Positions 27,207 through 34,818 are shown, counted from the first letter of the stretch. The stretch is 64,000 nucleotides of DNA from Salinibius halmophilus (GCF_003577475.1 NZ_QPEP01000004.1:248001-312000), one strand, 5' to 3'. Made by a program: numbers and translations. The notes: generated by a model not told the origin, from the letters alone.

Positions 27207-27980
27207 GTGGCACAAGTTTATTGGATAATTGGCGGCATACTGGTGGTAGCACTTTGTGTGTTTGCTTTAATGGCAAGTCAATCTTCGGCGCGCAACCGCA
27301 AACTGCGCTCGGAGCGTATTCAACGGCTGAACCAACACAACCGCCAGTTGCGCAGTTTGCTGCGTGTTATGCCAAGCGGCATGATTAGCCAAAAGCTCGT
27401 TGACTTTATTGTTGATAACTTAAAGGCAAACACCAGTGAAATTATTGAAAACCGCCCCGACAACCCTGTTTTGTACCAAACCGAGCTGGCTGAGCTTGAA
27501 AGCGGTAACATCAATATAGGCGGCGACTCTTCGGGGGAGCTTAGAAGCATTGAGCAAGTAAACGTACTGCGCTCTGCCCTAGCAGCCCTAGGTAAAGAGA
27601 TTCAAGCACAGCATAAATCGGCCAAGCTCGATAAAAAGCAGGCTCAAAGCCTAATAGACGAAGTAGATATACAGCTAGCTATTGTAGCGGGTAGTTTTTT
27701 AGAGCGCGCCGGATTAGCCAATGAAAAGCAGAAGAAATATCGTGAAGCCATTGCTGCTTGGCAGAAGGCGATTGATAACTACGCCAACAGCCGGATGAAA
27801 AACCACTTCACCGATGAAGCACTCAAGCTGCGTGGCTATATTAAGCGAGCCCAGCAAAGCTGGCGCGATGACAAACAACAGAAAATTGATGAACGCGACG
27901 CCGCCCGCGCCGCCGAGGAAGAAGCCAAAGGCCAATCGCCAGCAGATGAGAGCTGGCAGAAACCCAACCTTTATGATTGA
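27207..27980 (+). CDS. Hypothetical protein with N-terminal membrane helix and TPR-like helices
   Basis: A 257-residue protein from a GTG start. One membrane helix (about 5-24) is followed by basic and then helical regions; AGLANEKQKKYREAIAAWQKAIDNY (given in part) resembles a tetratricopeptide helix pair. The C-terminus is charged and low-complexity (DAARAAEEEAKG). Probably an inner-membrane-tethered cytoplasmic scaffold; the function is unknown. It is transcribed away from tRNA-Glu and adk. Confidence 0.7.
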   Translation: MAQVYWIIGGILVVALCVFALMASQSSARNRKLRSERIQRLNQHNRQLRSLLRVMPSGMISQKLVDFIVDNLKANTSEIIENRPDNPVLYQTELAELESGNINIGGDSSGELRSIEQVNVLRSALAALGKEIQAQHKSAKLDKKQAQSLIDEVDIQLAIVAGSFLERAGLANEKQKKYREAIAAWQKAIDNYANSRMKNHFTDEALKLRGYIKRAQQSWRDDKQQKIDERDAARAAEEEAKGQSPADESWQKPNLYD

Positions 27981-28015
27981 GTCTTGCTTCTTAACCCGTT
28001 ATTCCCAAACGCCCT

Positions 28016-28402
28016 TTACTGGCGTGGCTCAAAGTCCATCGCCACCGAATTAATGCAATAGCGTAACCCAGTTGGCGGTGGGCCATCTTCAAATACATGC
28101 CCCAAATGCGCATCACAATTATTGCAGCGTACTTCTATGCGGTGCATGCCATGCGAGTGATCTTCAATTTGGCGCACATTGCCTTGCGCTAGCACATCAT
28201 AAAACGCTGGCCATCCCGAGCCAGAGTCGTACTTGGTGGTGCTATCAAACAACGCGTGGCGACATACCACACAAACAAAGGTGCCATCGCCATCAAAATG
28301 ATAATACTTGCCCGAAAACGGCGGCTCGGTGCCACATTGCTGCGTGACCCGATAGACTTCTGGGTCTAAATGGATAAATTGTTGTTTTTTTTCATCTTTC
28401 AT
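28016..28402 (-). CDS. msrB: Peptide methionine-(R)-S-oxide reductase
   Basis: A 128-residue MsrB. It has both structural zinc pairs (CVVC near the middle, CNNC later), the [10 protein letters not shown] block, HLGHVF, and the catalytic Cys in RYCINS. It repairs methionine-R-sulfoxide in proteins using thioredoxin. The ATG at 28402 has GGAAG 7 bases upstream. It is divergent from alaA. Confidence 0.95.
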   Translation of the reverse strand: MKDEKKQQFIHLDPEVYRVTQQCGTEPPFSGKYYHFDGDGTFVCVVCRHALFDSTTKYDSGSGWPAFYDVLAQGNVRQIEDHSHGMHRIEVRCNNCDAHLGHVFEDGPPPTGLRYCINSVAMDFEPRQ

Positions 28403-28525
28403 CGAAAAACTTCCATAAGACGATTTGCAAGTAATTACGGTCGACGTATCATTATGGGCCAATCAAAATTCTATAATAGGTTTTGTACATAGCCGATCAA
28501 TGCAATGAGCGATACCTTATAAAAA

Positions 28526-28628
28526 GGTGGTTGTGGTGTTTGCTAAGAGACCGTCACCCGCAGGGAGCGGGTGTCGAGGTTACAGGGACGTACTTGCACC
28601 GTGTCGATTAGCAAATGCCACTACCACC
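28526..28628 (+). ncRNA. Candidate structured leader RNA of alaA
   Basis: Complementary arms of 21 bases at 28526-28546 and 28608-28628 pair at 20 of 21 positions when two G-U wobbles are allowed. Inside is a perfect 7-bp hairpin CACCCGC/GCGGGTG (28555-28573) and a second branch opened and closed by TCGA (28574-28607), giving a three-way junction. A TATAAT at 28471-28476 could start the transcript upstream. The alaA SD (AGGCGAG) lies about 45 bases downstream. It is not a known riboswitch that I recognise. Confidence 0.55.
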
Positions 28629-28679
28629 AATATGGTAAAGCGAATGCACAGCATAGCCACCGATAGTAGGCGAGAAATC

Positions 28680-29897
28680 ATGAAGGAAATTCGAAAATCC
28701 AGCAAGTTAGCCAATGTATGTTACGACATTCGAGGCCCAGTGCTGGACGAAGCGCAACGCTTAATCGACGAAGGTCAGCGTATTCTTAAACTGAATGTAG
28801 GCAACACTGCCCCATTCGGCTTAAACGCGCCTGACGAAATTATTACCGACGTGATTCGCAACCTATCGGCCGCCGATGGCTACTCAGAATCTAAAGGCAT
28901 CTACTCGGCCCGCAAAGCAGTGATGCAGTACTACCAGCAAAAGCGTGTTGCCAATGTAGATGTTGAAGACATCTTTCTGGGCAATGGTGTATCGGAACTT
29001 ATTTCAATGGCCACACACGCCATTATTGAACCTGGCGACGAAGTTCTGATTCCATCACCAGACTACCCGCTTTGGACGGCTTCGGTCACCCTAGCTGGCG
29101 GCACACCTGTGCACTACATTTGTGACGAGCAGCAAGACTGGTTCCCAGATGTAGCAGATATTCGCAGCAAGATCACCAAAAAAACCAAAGCCATCGTTAT
29201 CATCAACCCGAACAACCCAACGGGTGCAGTGTACTCGGATGACGTGCTGAAGGATTTATTGGAGCTTGCTCGCCAACACAACCTTATTGTATTGGCCGAC
29301 GAAATTTACGACAAAGTACTCTACGACGGCACCCAGCACACGCCGCTGGCGTCGATGTCGGAAGACCTGCTCACTCTAACCTTTAATGGTTTGTCGAAAG
29401 CATACCGTTTGCCGGGCTTCCGCTCAGGTTGGTTAATGGTATCTGGCCCGAAATATCGCGCCAAAGACCTATTGTCTGGTTTAAACATGCTGGCAAGCAT
29501 GCGCTTGTGTGCCAACATGCCAGGCCAAATTGCCATTCAAACCGCGCTTGGCGGCTACCAAACCATTAACGACTTGGTACTGCCAACCGGCCGCTTAGGG
29601 CGCCAACGCAAAATTGCCTACGACATGATTCAAGACACTCCAGGCCTTAGCACCACGCTGCCAAAAGGTGCCATGTACATGTTCGTAAAAGTGGATACCA
29701 AAAAGTTTGGCATCAAAAACGACGAGCAAATGATTCTAGACTTGCTGCGCCAAGAGAAAATATTGCTGGTACACGGCCGCGCCTTTAACTGGCCAGAAGT
29801 AGACCACTTCCGCATGGTTTACCTGCCAGACCCAGAAACCCTCACCACCGCACTAACACGCATGCAAAACTTCTTCGCAACTTACAAGCAAGCGTAA
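28680..29897 (+). CDS. alaA: Alanine transaminase AlaA
   Basis: A 405-residue fold-type I PLP aminotransferase making alanine from pyruvate and glutamate. The sequence follows E. coli AlaA closely: SSKLANVCYDIRGPVLDEA at the N-terminus, INPNNPTGAVYS, ADEIYDK and the PLP lysine in NGLSKAYRLPGFR. The ATG at 28680 is chosen because of the SD AGGCGAG and length equal to E. coli; the frame is open further upstream but covers the structured leader. Confidence 0.95.
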   Translation: MKEIRKSSKLANVCYDIRGPVLDEAQRLIDEGQRILKLNVGNTAPFGLNAPDEIITDVIRNLSAADGYSESKGIYSARKAVMQYYQQKRVANVDVEDIFLGNGVSELISMATHAIIEPGDEVLIPSPDYPLWTASVTLAGGTPVHYICDEQQDWFPDVADIRSKITKKTKAIVIINPNNPTGAVYSDDVLKDLLELARQHNLIVLADEIYDKVLYDGTQHTPLASMSEDLLTLTFNGLSKAYRLPGFRSGWLMVSGPKYRAKDLLSGLNMLASMRLCANMPGQIAIQTALGGYQTINDLVLPTGRLGRQRKIAYDMIQDTPGLSTTLPKGAMYMFVKVDTKKFGIKNDEQMILDLLRQEKILLVHGRAFNWPEVDHFRMVYLPDPETLTTALTRMQNFFATYKQA

Positions 29898-29901
29898 AAG
29901 T

Positions 29902-30032
29902 TGGTAGGTCTGTAAGTCATGCGGCACCAGCCGCATGCTTGCAGACAAATCCAAATACCACTCTATTGCCCCACCCCCAAAAACAACGCAACACCCGTTG
30001 TAGGTTTCACGAAGCGCAAGCTTCGGGAAACA
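29902..30032. repeat. Direct repeat, copy 1 (two REP-like palindromes)
   Basis: 131 bases starting TGGTAGGTCTGTAAG and ending CTTCGGGAAACA. Nearly identical to 30884-31015. It contains a family-1 palindrome (outer TAGGTCTGtAA / TTGCAGACAA, inner ATGCGGC/GCCGCAT) and a family-2 palindrome (GAAGC gcaa GCTTC). The two copies bracket higBA. Confidence 0.85.
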
Positions 30033-30127
30033 CACTTAAGTACCGAAAAATGTGCTGGCACTACATTAAAACTGTATAGCTCTGGCCGAGTCCGCCCTGA
30101 TAGAACACTGTGCAAATCACGTAAAGC

Positions 30128-30156
30128 TTGTCAGATGTACGCTATCTGCGTACATT
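30128..30156 (+). promoter_or_regulatory. higBA promoter with overlapping operator
   Basis: TTGTCA (30128-30133) and TACATT (30151-30156) have 17-base spacing. Between and over them is the perfect inverted repeat TGTACGC-tatct-GCGTACA (30136-30154), the expected binding site for the HigA antitoxin autorepressor. Confidence 0.75.
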
Positions 30157-30495
30157 TTGATAATAAAAAGTGTATTTGTTGAATCAACCATTTTTGAAAA
30201 ATACCGAGTAGAACATCTTGATGATGAGGAGTACCTACTGTTCCAAGCTGAGCTTATGTCGAACCCAAAGCAAGGTGATGTTATTCAAGGTACAGGCGGT
30301 TTGCGGAAGATTCGAGTAGCAAGTAAAGGTAAGGGAAAGCGTGGTGGTTCACGCGTAATCTATTACTTCCTCGATGAAAAGCGTCGTTTCTATTTGTTGA
30401 CGATTTACGGCAAAAATGAAATGTCAGACTTAACCTCAGATCAAAAGAAACTGTTAAAGGCTTTTATGGAGGCGTGGCGCAATGAGCAATCGTGA
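30157..30495 (+). CDS. higB: HigB-type mRNA interferase toxin (RelE superfamily)
   Basis: A 112-residue ribosome-dependent RNase toxin. From SVFVESTIFEKYR onward, with GTGGLRKIRVASKGKGKRGG and YFLDEKRRFYLL, it follows the V. cholerae superintegron HigB-1 almost residue for residue as I recall it. That protein begins M-K-S; here the equivalent Met codon is ATA (30163-30165), and the nearest initiator is TTG at 30157, with no clear SD. Toxin translation may be weak. The 3' end overlaps higA by 14 bases. Confidence 0.88.
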   Translation: MIIKSVFVESTIFEKYRVEHLDDEEYLLFQAELMSNPKQGDVIQGTGGLRKIRVASKGKGKRGGSRVIYYFLDEKRRFYLLTIYGKNEMSDLTSDQKKLLKAFMEAWRNEQS

Positions 30496-30796
30496 TCTAT
30501 TTGCAGAACTAAGTTCAGCACTTGTTGAAGCTAAAGACCATTCAGAGGGTAAAGTAACCCTTAAAACTCACCAAGTTAATGACATCAGTGAACTAGATAT
30601 TTCACCTGATGAGATAGTGAGTATCCGTGAGCAGTTTAATATGTCGCGCGGCGTATTCGCTCGTTTACTACATACATCATCACGTACATTAGAAAACTGG
30701 GAGCAGGGGCGTAGTGCACCAAATGGGCAAGCTGTTACCCTTCTAAAACTGGTACAGCGTCACCCAGAAACTCTATCGCACATCGCTGAGCTATAA
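30482..30796 (+). CDS. higA: HigA-type antitoxin (helix-turn-helix)
   Basis: A 104-residue XRE-type DNA-binding antitoxin. The HTH is MSRGVFARLLHTSSRTLENWEQG (cited in part: SRGVFARLL, TLENWEQGR), followed by VTLLKLVQRHPE. It neutralises HigB and represses the operon through the upstream inverted repeat. The downstream-of-toxin order is typical of higBA. The SD lies inside higB. Confidence 0.9.
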   Translation: MSNRDLFAELSSALVEAKDHSEGKVTLKTHQVNDISELDISPDEIVSIREQFNMSRGVFARLLHTSSRTLENWEQGRSAPNGQAVTLLKLVQRHPETLSHIAEL

Positions 30797-30883
30797 CAAA
30801 CGCTGTTAGGCGGATTCCCAACGTTTAGCATTTAAACTTTGCGTCGGTATTTGTGTTTAAGGTGGTATTAAGCAGGCGTGAGG
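30791..30883 (+). other. Truncated Vibrio-type attC after higA
   Basis: CTATAACAAACGC at the higA stop is the usual opening of Vibrio cassette sites. It is followed by GGATTCCCAACGTTTAGCA and TTTGTGTTTAAGGTGG, which resemble the internal part of VCR-like repeats. The closing GTTRRRY end is missing: the sequence runs into direct-repeat copy 2 at 30884. Confidence 0.5.
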
Positions 30884-31015
30884 TGGTAGGTCTGTAAGTC
30901 ATGCGGCACCAGCCGCATGCTTGCAGACAAATCCCAAAACCGCTCTATTGCCCCACTCCCCAAAAACAACGCAACGCCCGTTGTAGGTTTTTCGAAGCGC
31001 AAGCTTCGGGAAACA
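30884..31015. repeat. Direct repeat, copy 2 (two REP-like palindromes)
   Basis: 132 bases nearly identical to 29902-30032, with only scattered substitutions and about one indel. Together the copies flank an 850-base segment carrying higBA. Confidence 0.85.
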
Positions 31016-31079
31016 TTGATCGGCGACGATACCCGTTGCCCGGCGAAAACCCCGCCGTTCAACCTACGGGAGTTTTGGC

Positions 31080-31112
31080 GTAGGTTTCACGAAGCGCAAG
31101 CTTCGGGAAACA
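31080..31112. repeat. REP-like palindrome, family 2
   Basis: TAGGTTTCACGAAGC-gcaa-GCTTCGGGAAAC, identical in its core to the copy ending at 30032. Confidence 0.75.
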
Positions 31113-31421
31113 CAAACCGCTGCCCCCCCTTCACGCAAAAACACCAAACCAAACAAGTCTCGTTTTTGGTCATGTTGTCAGCTAGAACAAACGCCAACAT
31201 TGTAGTAGCTTGGTTACAAATAATAACCAGCATGCGCAGTTTTGCTCTGGCCTAATTTTTTAGGTGCCAATGCATCGAAGCAGCACAAAAGTCTTTCCTG
31301 CACCATGCACACTTACAAACCGAAAAGTGTGCAGGTAAAAGGTGCGTATGCACTATATGTAAACAGTTAGGTGGCGCAAAGCTTCTGTTTTTAGGTTGCC
31401 ACCAGAACTGAGTTTGGTGCT
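31113..31421. other. Region without a convincing gene
   Basis: About 300 bases between the last REP element and the duplicated cassette element. A minus-strand Cys/His-rich frame (31252-31440, ending CAWCRKDF...HWHLKN) is open but lacks an SD and opposes the cassette direction, so it is not called. A GTTAGGT at 31367 could be a worn attC end. Confidence 0.4.
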
Positions 31422-31612
31422 GATACGAGTGCCAACTCATAGAATTTCGCTAGCCGGTGGAGTATCGTTGGCTAGAAATAAGGCGCACAAGGTTGAGCGT
31501 TTTCAGGTCAAAATTGCAAGGTAAGCATCGAGGCGCTTCTTCGTGCTGATCCTTTCTGAATTTTGCCGCTACTGGCTTCCCGCATAGGCGTCTCTATGTC
31601 TGCCAACCTAAC
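31422..31612 (+). repeat. ORF-less cassette element, copy A
   Basis: Begins GATACGAGTGCCAACTCATAG and shares about 105 near-identical bases, and then weaker similarity, with copy B 332 bases downstream. Each copy ends in the opening core of an attC, so each is one ORF-less cassette. An inner TTCGCTAGCC / GGCTAGAAA pair suggests local structure. Confidence 0.65.
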
Positions 31613-31705
31613 CAGTCCGCCCAGGCGACAGCATGAGCTGTCATAATTTTTGTAAAACAACAAAAATTCCGCCAGCTCATGCTGCGCATGGCGGAAGCGT
31701 TAGGC
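31606..31705 (+). other. attC site
   Basis: ACCTAAC ... GTTAGGC, 100 bases. Inner arms GTCCGCC/GGCGGAA and GCATGAGCTG/CAGCTCATGC, with a loop arm TTTTTGT/ACAAAAA. This is the best-formed attC in the window. Confidence 0.88.
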
Positions 31706-31753
31706 CGTCGTATCCCATGTTGCCTAGTTGTCGCCAATGGCAATTATCGTGCT

Positions 31754-31945
31754 GATACGCGTGCCAACTCATAGAATTTCACTGGCCGGTAGAGTATCGT
31801 TGGCTAGAAACAAGGCGCACAAGGTTGGGCGTTTTCAGGTCAAAATTGCAAGGTAAGCATCTCAGTAGTTTCTTCGTGCTTATCCTTTTCAAGTTTTCCC
31901 TGGTACTGGCTTCCCGCATGAGTGGTGCCAACTGAGCAGCCTAAC
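31754..31945 (+). repeat. ORF-less cassette element, copy B
   Basis: Second copy of the element at 31422-31612, offset by 332 bases. The first part is about 90 percent identical by eye; the 3' third has diverged more. Confidence 0.65.
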
Positions 31946-32039
31946 CAGTGCGCGCAAGTGACAACATGGGTTGTCACAATTTTTGTAAAACAACAAAAAT
32001 GGCGCCAACCGCATGTTGCACGTGGCGCAAGCGTTATAG
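31939..32039 (+). other. attC site
   Basis: GCCTAAC ... GTTATAG, 101 bases, same plan as the 31606 site: GTGCGCG/TGGCGCAA arms, GACAACATG/CATGTTG arms and the TTTTTGTAAAACAACAAAAA apical part. Confidence 0.82.
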
Positions 32040-32052
32040 CTCTTGAGGGATC

Positions 32053-32361
32053 ATGGAAAGCTTGTTTGGCATAGTCGCCTTAGTATTCTTGTGGTTTATA
32101 GATTCGGTGATTGTTCTAGCTACTATGGCAAAGGAATCGTTGAGCTACATATTTAGTCGAACATTCAGAGATAAGGTAAATGCTCGTTTTGCTCCTGAGC
32201 GGGCATGGAAAAAATGGGTTTGGCTTGTTTCTGGCTTGCTGCCTTTAGTACCGCTGGTTATCGTTTTTGTTGGCGTGATCTATTTTTTTGTGCGCCCCGA
32301 ACCAGAGCCATCATTAACCGAGAAGCTGATAGAGTCAGCAATTGAATCGGTACTTGAGTAG
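32053..32361 (+). CDS. Cassette-encoded small membrane protein
   Basis: A 102-residue protein with two hydrophobic helices (about 3-25 and 55-83) and a short acidic tail (PEPEPSLTEKLIESAIESVLE, about 20 residues). SD GAGGGA is close before the ATG. It is the only gene between two attC sites. No family recognised. Confidence 0.65.
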   Translation: MESLFGIVALVFLWFIDSVIVLATMAKESLSYIFSRTFRDKVNARFAPERAWKKWVWLVSGLLPLVPLVIVFVGVIYFFVRPEPEPSLTEKLIESAIESVLE

Positions 32362-32368
32362 CAGAAAG

Positions 32369-32468
32369 CTATAACAAGTCCGCCCAGGCGACAGCATGAG
32401 CTGTCATAATTTTTGTAAAACAACAAGAATTCCGCCAGCACATGCTGCGCATGGCGGAAGCGTTATAT
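32369..32468 (+). other. attC site
   Basis: CTATAAC ... GTTATAT, 100 bases, about 95 percent identical to the 31606 site in its interior. It starts 8 bases after a stop codon. Confidence 0.85.
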
Positions 32469-32492
32469 ACCTTTTCTAGCATGGAGGCGTAA

Positions 32493-32789
32493 TTGAAAGT
32501 AATCGCGATTATTCTGGGTTTTATTGCCTGCTTTTTTGCTGGTTCTTATTGGCAAAAATATAAATTATTAGAATCTAGACCAGTTCAATTAACTGAACCA
32601 CTAGCTCTGCAAACAAACCCTGAAGCAATTGGTGAGTTACCTAAAGGTACGATACTTTACCCTTATTCAAGTAACGGTAGCATCGATACATTTATTGTTT
32701 TTGTAAATACCAAAAGTTTAGATTTATTAATTCCTCATAAATTTGAGCAACAGTTTACAATAGCTCCAATTGACGGGTATGTTGAATAA
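32493..32789 (+). CDS. Cassette-encoded small membrane-anchored protein
   Basis: A 98-residue protein from a TTG start with GGAGG 6 bases upstream. An N-terminal helix (about 3-19, IIGFIACFFAG-like) is followed by a soluble part, FIVFVNTKSLDLLIPHKF, with alternating hydrophobic strands. It is the sole gene of its cassette; function unknown. Confidence 0.65.
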   Translation: MKVIAIILGFIACFFAGSYWQKYKLLESRPVQLTEPLALQTNPEAIGELPKGTILYPYSSNGSIDTFIVFVNTKSLDLLIPHKFEQQFTIAPIDGYVE

Positions 32790-32792
32790 GGG

Positions 32793-32894
32793 ATATAACA
32801 AGGCAATTATAAATGGGACGTCTAAAGCTTGGCTGGCGCTCATTCTTCGCTAATTTTAGCCAAACTTAATACGCCCCATATTGCGGCGTTACAG
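32793..32894 (+). other. attC site
   Basis: ATATAAC ... GTTACAG, 102 bases. Arms ATGGGACGT/ACGCCCCAT and TAAAGCTTGGCT/AGCCAAACTTA. A different interior from the 31606-type sites, so this cassette probably came from another lineage. Confidence 0.75.
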
Positions 32895-32906
32895 TACAAG
32901 GAATGT

Positions 32907-33311
32907 ATGAGTTCAGTTCACGATAGGATCAATAAAGCTATTTCCCAATACTCAGCAGCTTTGATGAGTAATACGAAATGGAAAATAGTCTTTGAACAAT
33001 TAGCGGAACATAAGCTTGCTTTCTCTCTTTCTTATGTCCGAGAGCAACACTATGGCCCTGAACAGAAGATAACCAACTTAAAGTTGGGGAATGACTATGT
33101 TGCTGATGGTGTTTTGCTCGGTGGGCCTGTTTATTTTAAAGAAATACACTGCTTAAAAATCAATCGATTTGTAACATATAAGAACCCGTTAACAGGCGCT
33201 TCTTTTGAAATAGATAGATATAGTGTTTCTTTTCTTAACACCTTAGATAAACTAGGGAAATACCCAATAGATTTTTCTGAAGAGCATATTTATATAAGTG
33301 GGTATAAGTAG
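32907..33311 (+). CDS. Cassette-encoded hypothetical protein
   Basis: 134 residues from the ATG at 32907 (SD AAGGA). The frame is open upstream, but that part lies inside the attC. Begins MSSVHDRINKAISQYS. The middle shows alternating strands (YVADGVLLGGPVYFKEIHC) and the C-terminus ends EEHIYISGYK. It resembles small immunity-like or alpha/beta proteins, but no family is recognised. Confidence 0.65.
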   Translation: MSSVHDRINKAISQYSAALMSNTKWKIVFEQLAEHKLAFSLSYVREQHYGPEQKITNLKLGNDYVADGVLLGGPVYFKEIHCLKINRFVTYKNPLTGASFEIDRYSVSFLNTLDKLGKYPIDFSEEHIYISGYK

Positions 33312-33316
33312 TTGCA

Positions 33317-33413
33317 CTATAACAAGGCCAACCATAAGGGATAGCGCAAGCTGTCATGAAATTTGAAACAAATTTTCCGCCAGCTAGCACTATCCATGTT
33401 GACGGCGTTATAT
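33317..33413 (+). other. attC site
   Basis: CTATAAC ... GTTATAT, 97 bases. Arms GGATAGCGCAAGCTG / CAGCTAGCACTATCC and AAATTTG/CAAATTT. It starts 6 bases after the preceding stop. Confidence 0.82.
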
Positions 33414-33450
33414 GCAACTTGAACACTCATTGATCTCAAAGGAGTTGAAA

Positions 33451-33657
33451 ATGTCGATTAACCTTACTCTTCTGGTACAACTGTTAGTTATTTCTGTCGT
33501 GGTGCCAACGATCATATCAGCGCTTTTGGCAAAGCGATTTGGTAGATCGGTGGCAGGATGGAGCTTTTTAAGTTTTGCCCTAGGTTGGACAATGCTTGGT
33601 AGTTGGATAGCAGTTATTTGCCTTGTTTTTGCAGGCCGAAAGGATGTAAACGCTTAG
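33451..33657 (+). CDS. Cassette-encoded small membrane protein
   Basis: 68 residues from the ATG at 33451 (SD AAGGAG 7 bases upstream), two hydrophobic helices (about 5-25 and 35-60) separated by a basic turn (AKRFGRS). Superinfection-immunity-like or phospholipase_D-nuclease-like two-helix folds are possible but unproven. Confidence 0.65.
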   Translation: MSINLTLLVQLLVISVVVPTIISALLAKRFGRSVAGWSFLSFALGWTMLGSWIAVICLVFAGRKDVNA

Positions 33658-33663
33658 GTTCCA

Positions 33664-33756
33664 CATAAACAGGCAGTCTAGCGAGAACTTCAAACATTGG
33701 CAGAGTTCCGCTTCGCTTCAAAAATTATAGCCAACGTTTTCGGTTCGCCGTTTATC
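33664..33756 (+). other. attC-like site (divergent)
   Basis: CATAAAC ... GTTTATC, 93 bases. Arms GGCAG.CTAGCGAGAAC / GTTTTCGGTTCGCC and AAACATTGGC / GCCAACGTTT. The ATTATAGCCAAC arm also occurs in the minus-strand array site at 11719. Confidence 0.65.
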
Positions 33757-33786
33757 TTAACATTAGTCTTCATATAAGGAATTACT

Positions 33787-34263
33787 ATGACTACAAACCA
33801 GCATGATATTAGATCTGAAGGAAACTGACTTTTTTCGGTCGAGTGCTTTAATGAAACCTGGGATTTTTTGGACTCAGACAACCCCGATGTTTCTGAAATG
33901 CTTGCCACTGCATATTCTTCTTTCTATCACTGGCTTAAAAGAGAAGATAAAACACCGTCTGATATATCGACTGCCCACTGGTTATTGGCAAGAGTGCATT
34001 ATAAGGCAAAACAAACTGACCTATGCTGTTATCATGCTGAAAAAACACTTGCAACTGTTTCAAAAAACAACCTCATTGGTCTAGATAAAGTCAGTGCATT
34101 AGAGGTTATGTCAAAGTCAGAGGTTCTGAAAAATAATATTGAAAACGCTAAACAATACAAAAACGAGGGACTAGCTCTTCTTGAAGACCTTGGAGCCGAA
34201 ATTGGCGAAGCTGAATACGGATATTGCCTTGAGGACTATAATGCAATCGAACTGGCAGGCTAG
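33787..34263 (+). pseudogene. TPR-like cassette gene interrupted by an in-frame TGA
   Basis: An ATG at 33787 with the SD AAGGA opens MTTNQHDIRSEGN, then TGA (33826-33828). The same frame continues LFSVECFNETWDFLD... to 34263, about 145 more codons. Related cassette proteins, as I recall them, read SEGN-R-LFS at this place, so a CGA-to-TGA transition explains the stop. A TTG at 33868 is the next possible initiator and would give a 131-residue protein. The C-terminal part is helical and TPR-like (HWLLARVHYKAKQTDLCCYHAEK, cited in part). Confidence 0.7.
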
Positions 34264-34316
34264 AAATTTCGGGTAGTCGACACAAGAATTCTGCGCAAGT
34301 GCCACTAATCTGCTCG

Positions 34317-34379
34317 GGACACCTACACTATTTTAGGAATTTTATTACTGTTTCACCTACTTAAAATCAGTGGGTGTCC
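34317..34379. repeat. Inverted repeat downstream of the broken cassette gene
   Basis: GGACACC (34317) pairs with GGTGTCC (34373), with further complementary bases (CACT/AGTG, TTTTA/TAAAA) inside. The TGGGTGTCCA at its right end recurs at 11516-11525 on the other strand. It may be the end of a mobile element or a worn attC. Confidence 0.45.
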
Positions 34380-34401
34380 ACATTGTTATTCCAAGGAAGA
34401 T

Positions 34402-34818
34402 ATGAAAATCGAATATAAAATCAATGAACCTATAACGGCAGATGAGTTTGTCGCGTTATTAAAGGCATCTAGTTTAGCAGAGCGCCGCCCGATAGAAGAC
34501 AGGGATTGCATGGAGGGCATGATTTCCAACAGCAACCTTACCGTGAGCGCTTGGCATAATGGCCAGCTTGTTGGTATTGCTAGAAGCATTACAGATTTTC
34601 ACTATGCCTGTTATCTATCATACTTGGCGGTAAGTTTAGAGTACCAAAATTACGGTATTGGCAAACAGCTTCAAGTGCTGACCCAAGAGCAGCTGGGCAA
34701 AAAATGTAAGCTAATACTTATTGCAGCACCAGCTGCCAATGATTATTACGAGCATATTGGCTATAAGAATAATCCGCGCTGCTGGGTGCTTGAGCGTGAT
34801 TCGAGCATCGGTAGTTAA
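34402..34818 (+). CDS. GNAT-family N-acetyltransferase
   Basis: A 138-residue stand-alone acetyltransferase. The SYLAVSLEYQNYGIGKQL block contains the acetyl-CoA loop (QNYGIG, Q/RxxGxG/A-like). The terminal NDYYEHIGY matches the usual Y..GF/Y end. GNAT genes are common cassette cargo; the substrate is unknown. No clear attC separates it from the next gene. Confidence 0.85.
   Translation: MKIEYKINEPITADEFVALLKASSLAERRPIEDRDCMEGMISNSNLTVSAWHNGQLVGIARSITDFHYACYLSYLAVSLEYQNYGIGKQLQVLTQEQLGKKCKLILIAAPAANDYYEHIGYKNNPRCWVLERDSSIGS

Noticed and set aside
28527-28679. N-terminal extension of alaA in the same frame
   Set aside because: It covers the structured leader, has no family similarity, and the ATG at 28680 has an SD and gives the E. 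coli AlaA length.
31252-31440. Minus-strand Cys/His-rich 62-codon ORF
   Set aside because: No SD, opposite to the cassette direction, and its start lies inside the duplicated non-coding element; the Cys/His spacing does not match a known zinc finger.
32829-32906. Upstream extension of the cassette ORF at 32907
   Set aside because: It reads through the attC palindrome; the ATG at 32907 has its own SD.
33826-33828. TGA read as selenocysteine or as a reassigned sense codon
   Set aside because: No Sec-type context, normal TGA stops elsewhere in the window, and homologues are recalled with Arg here.
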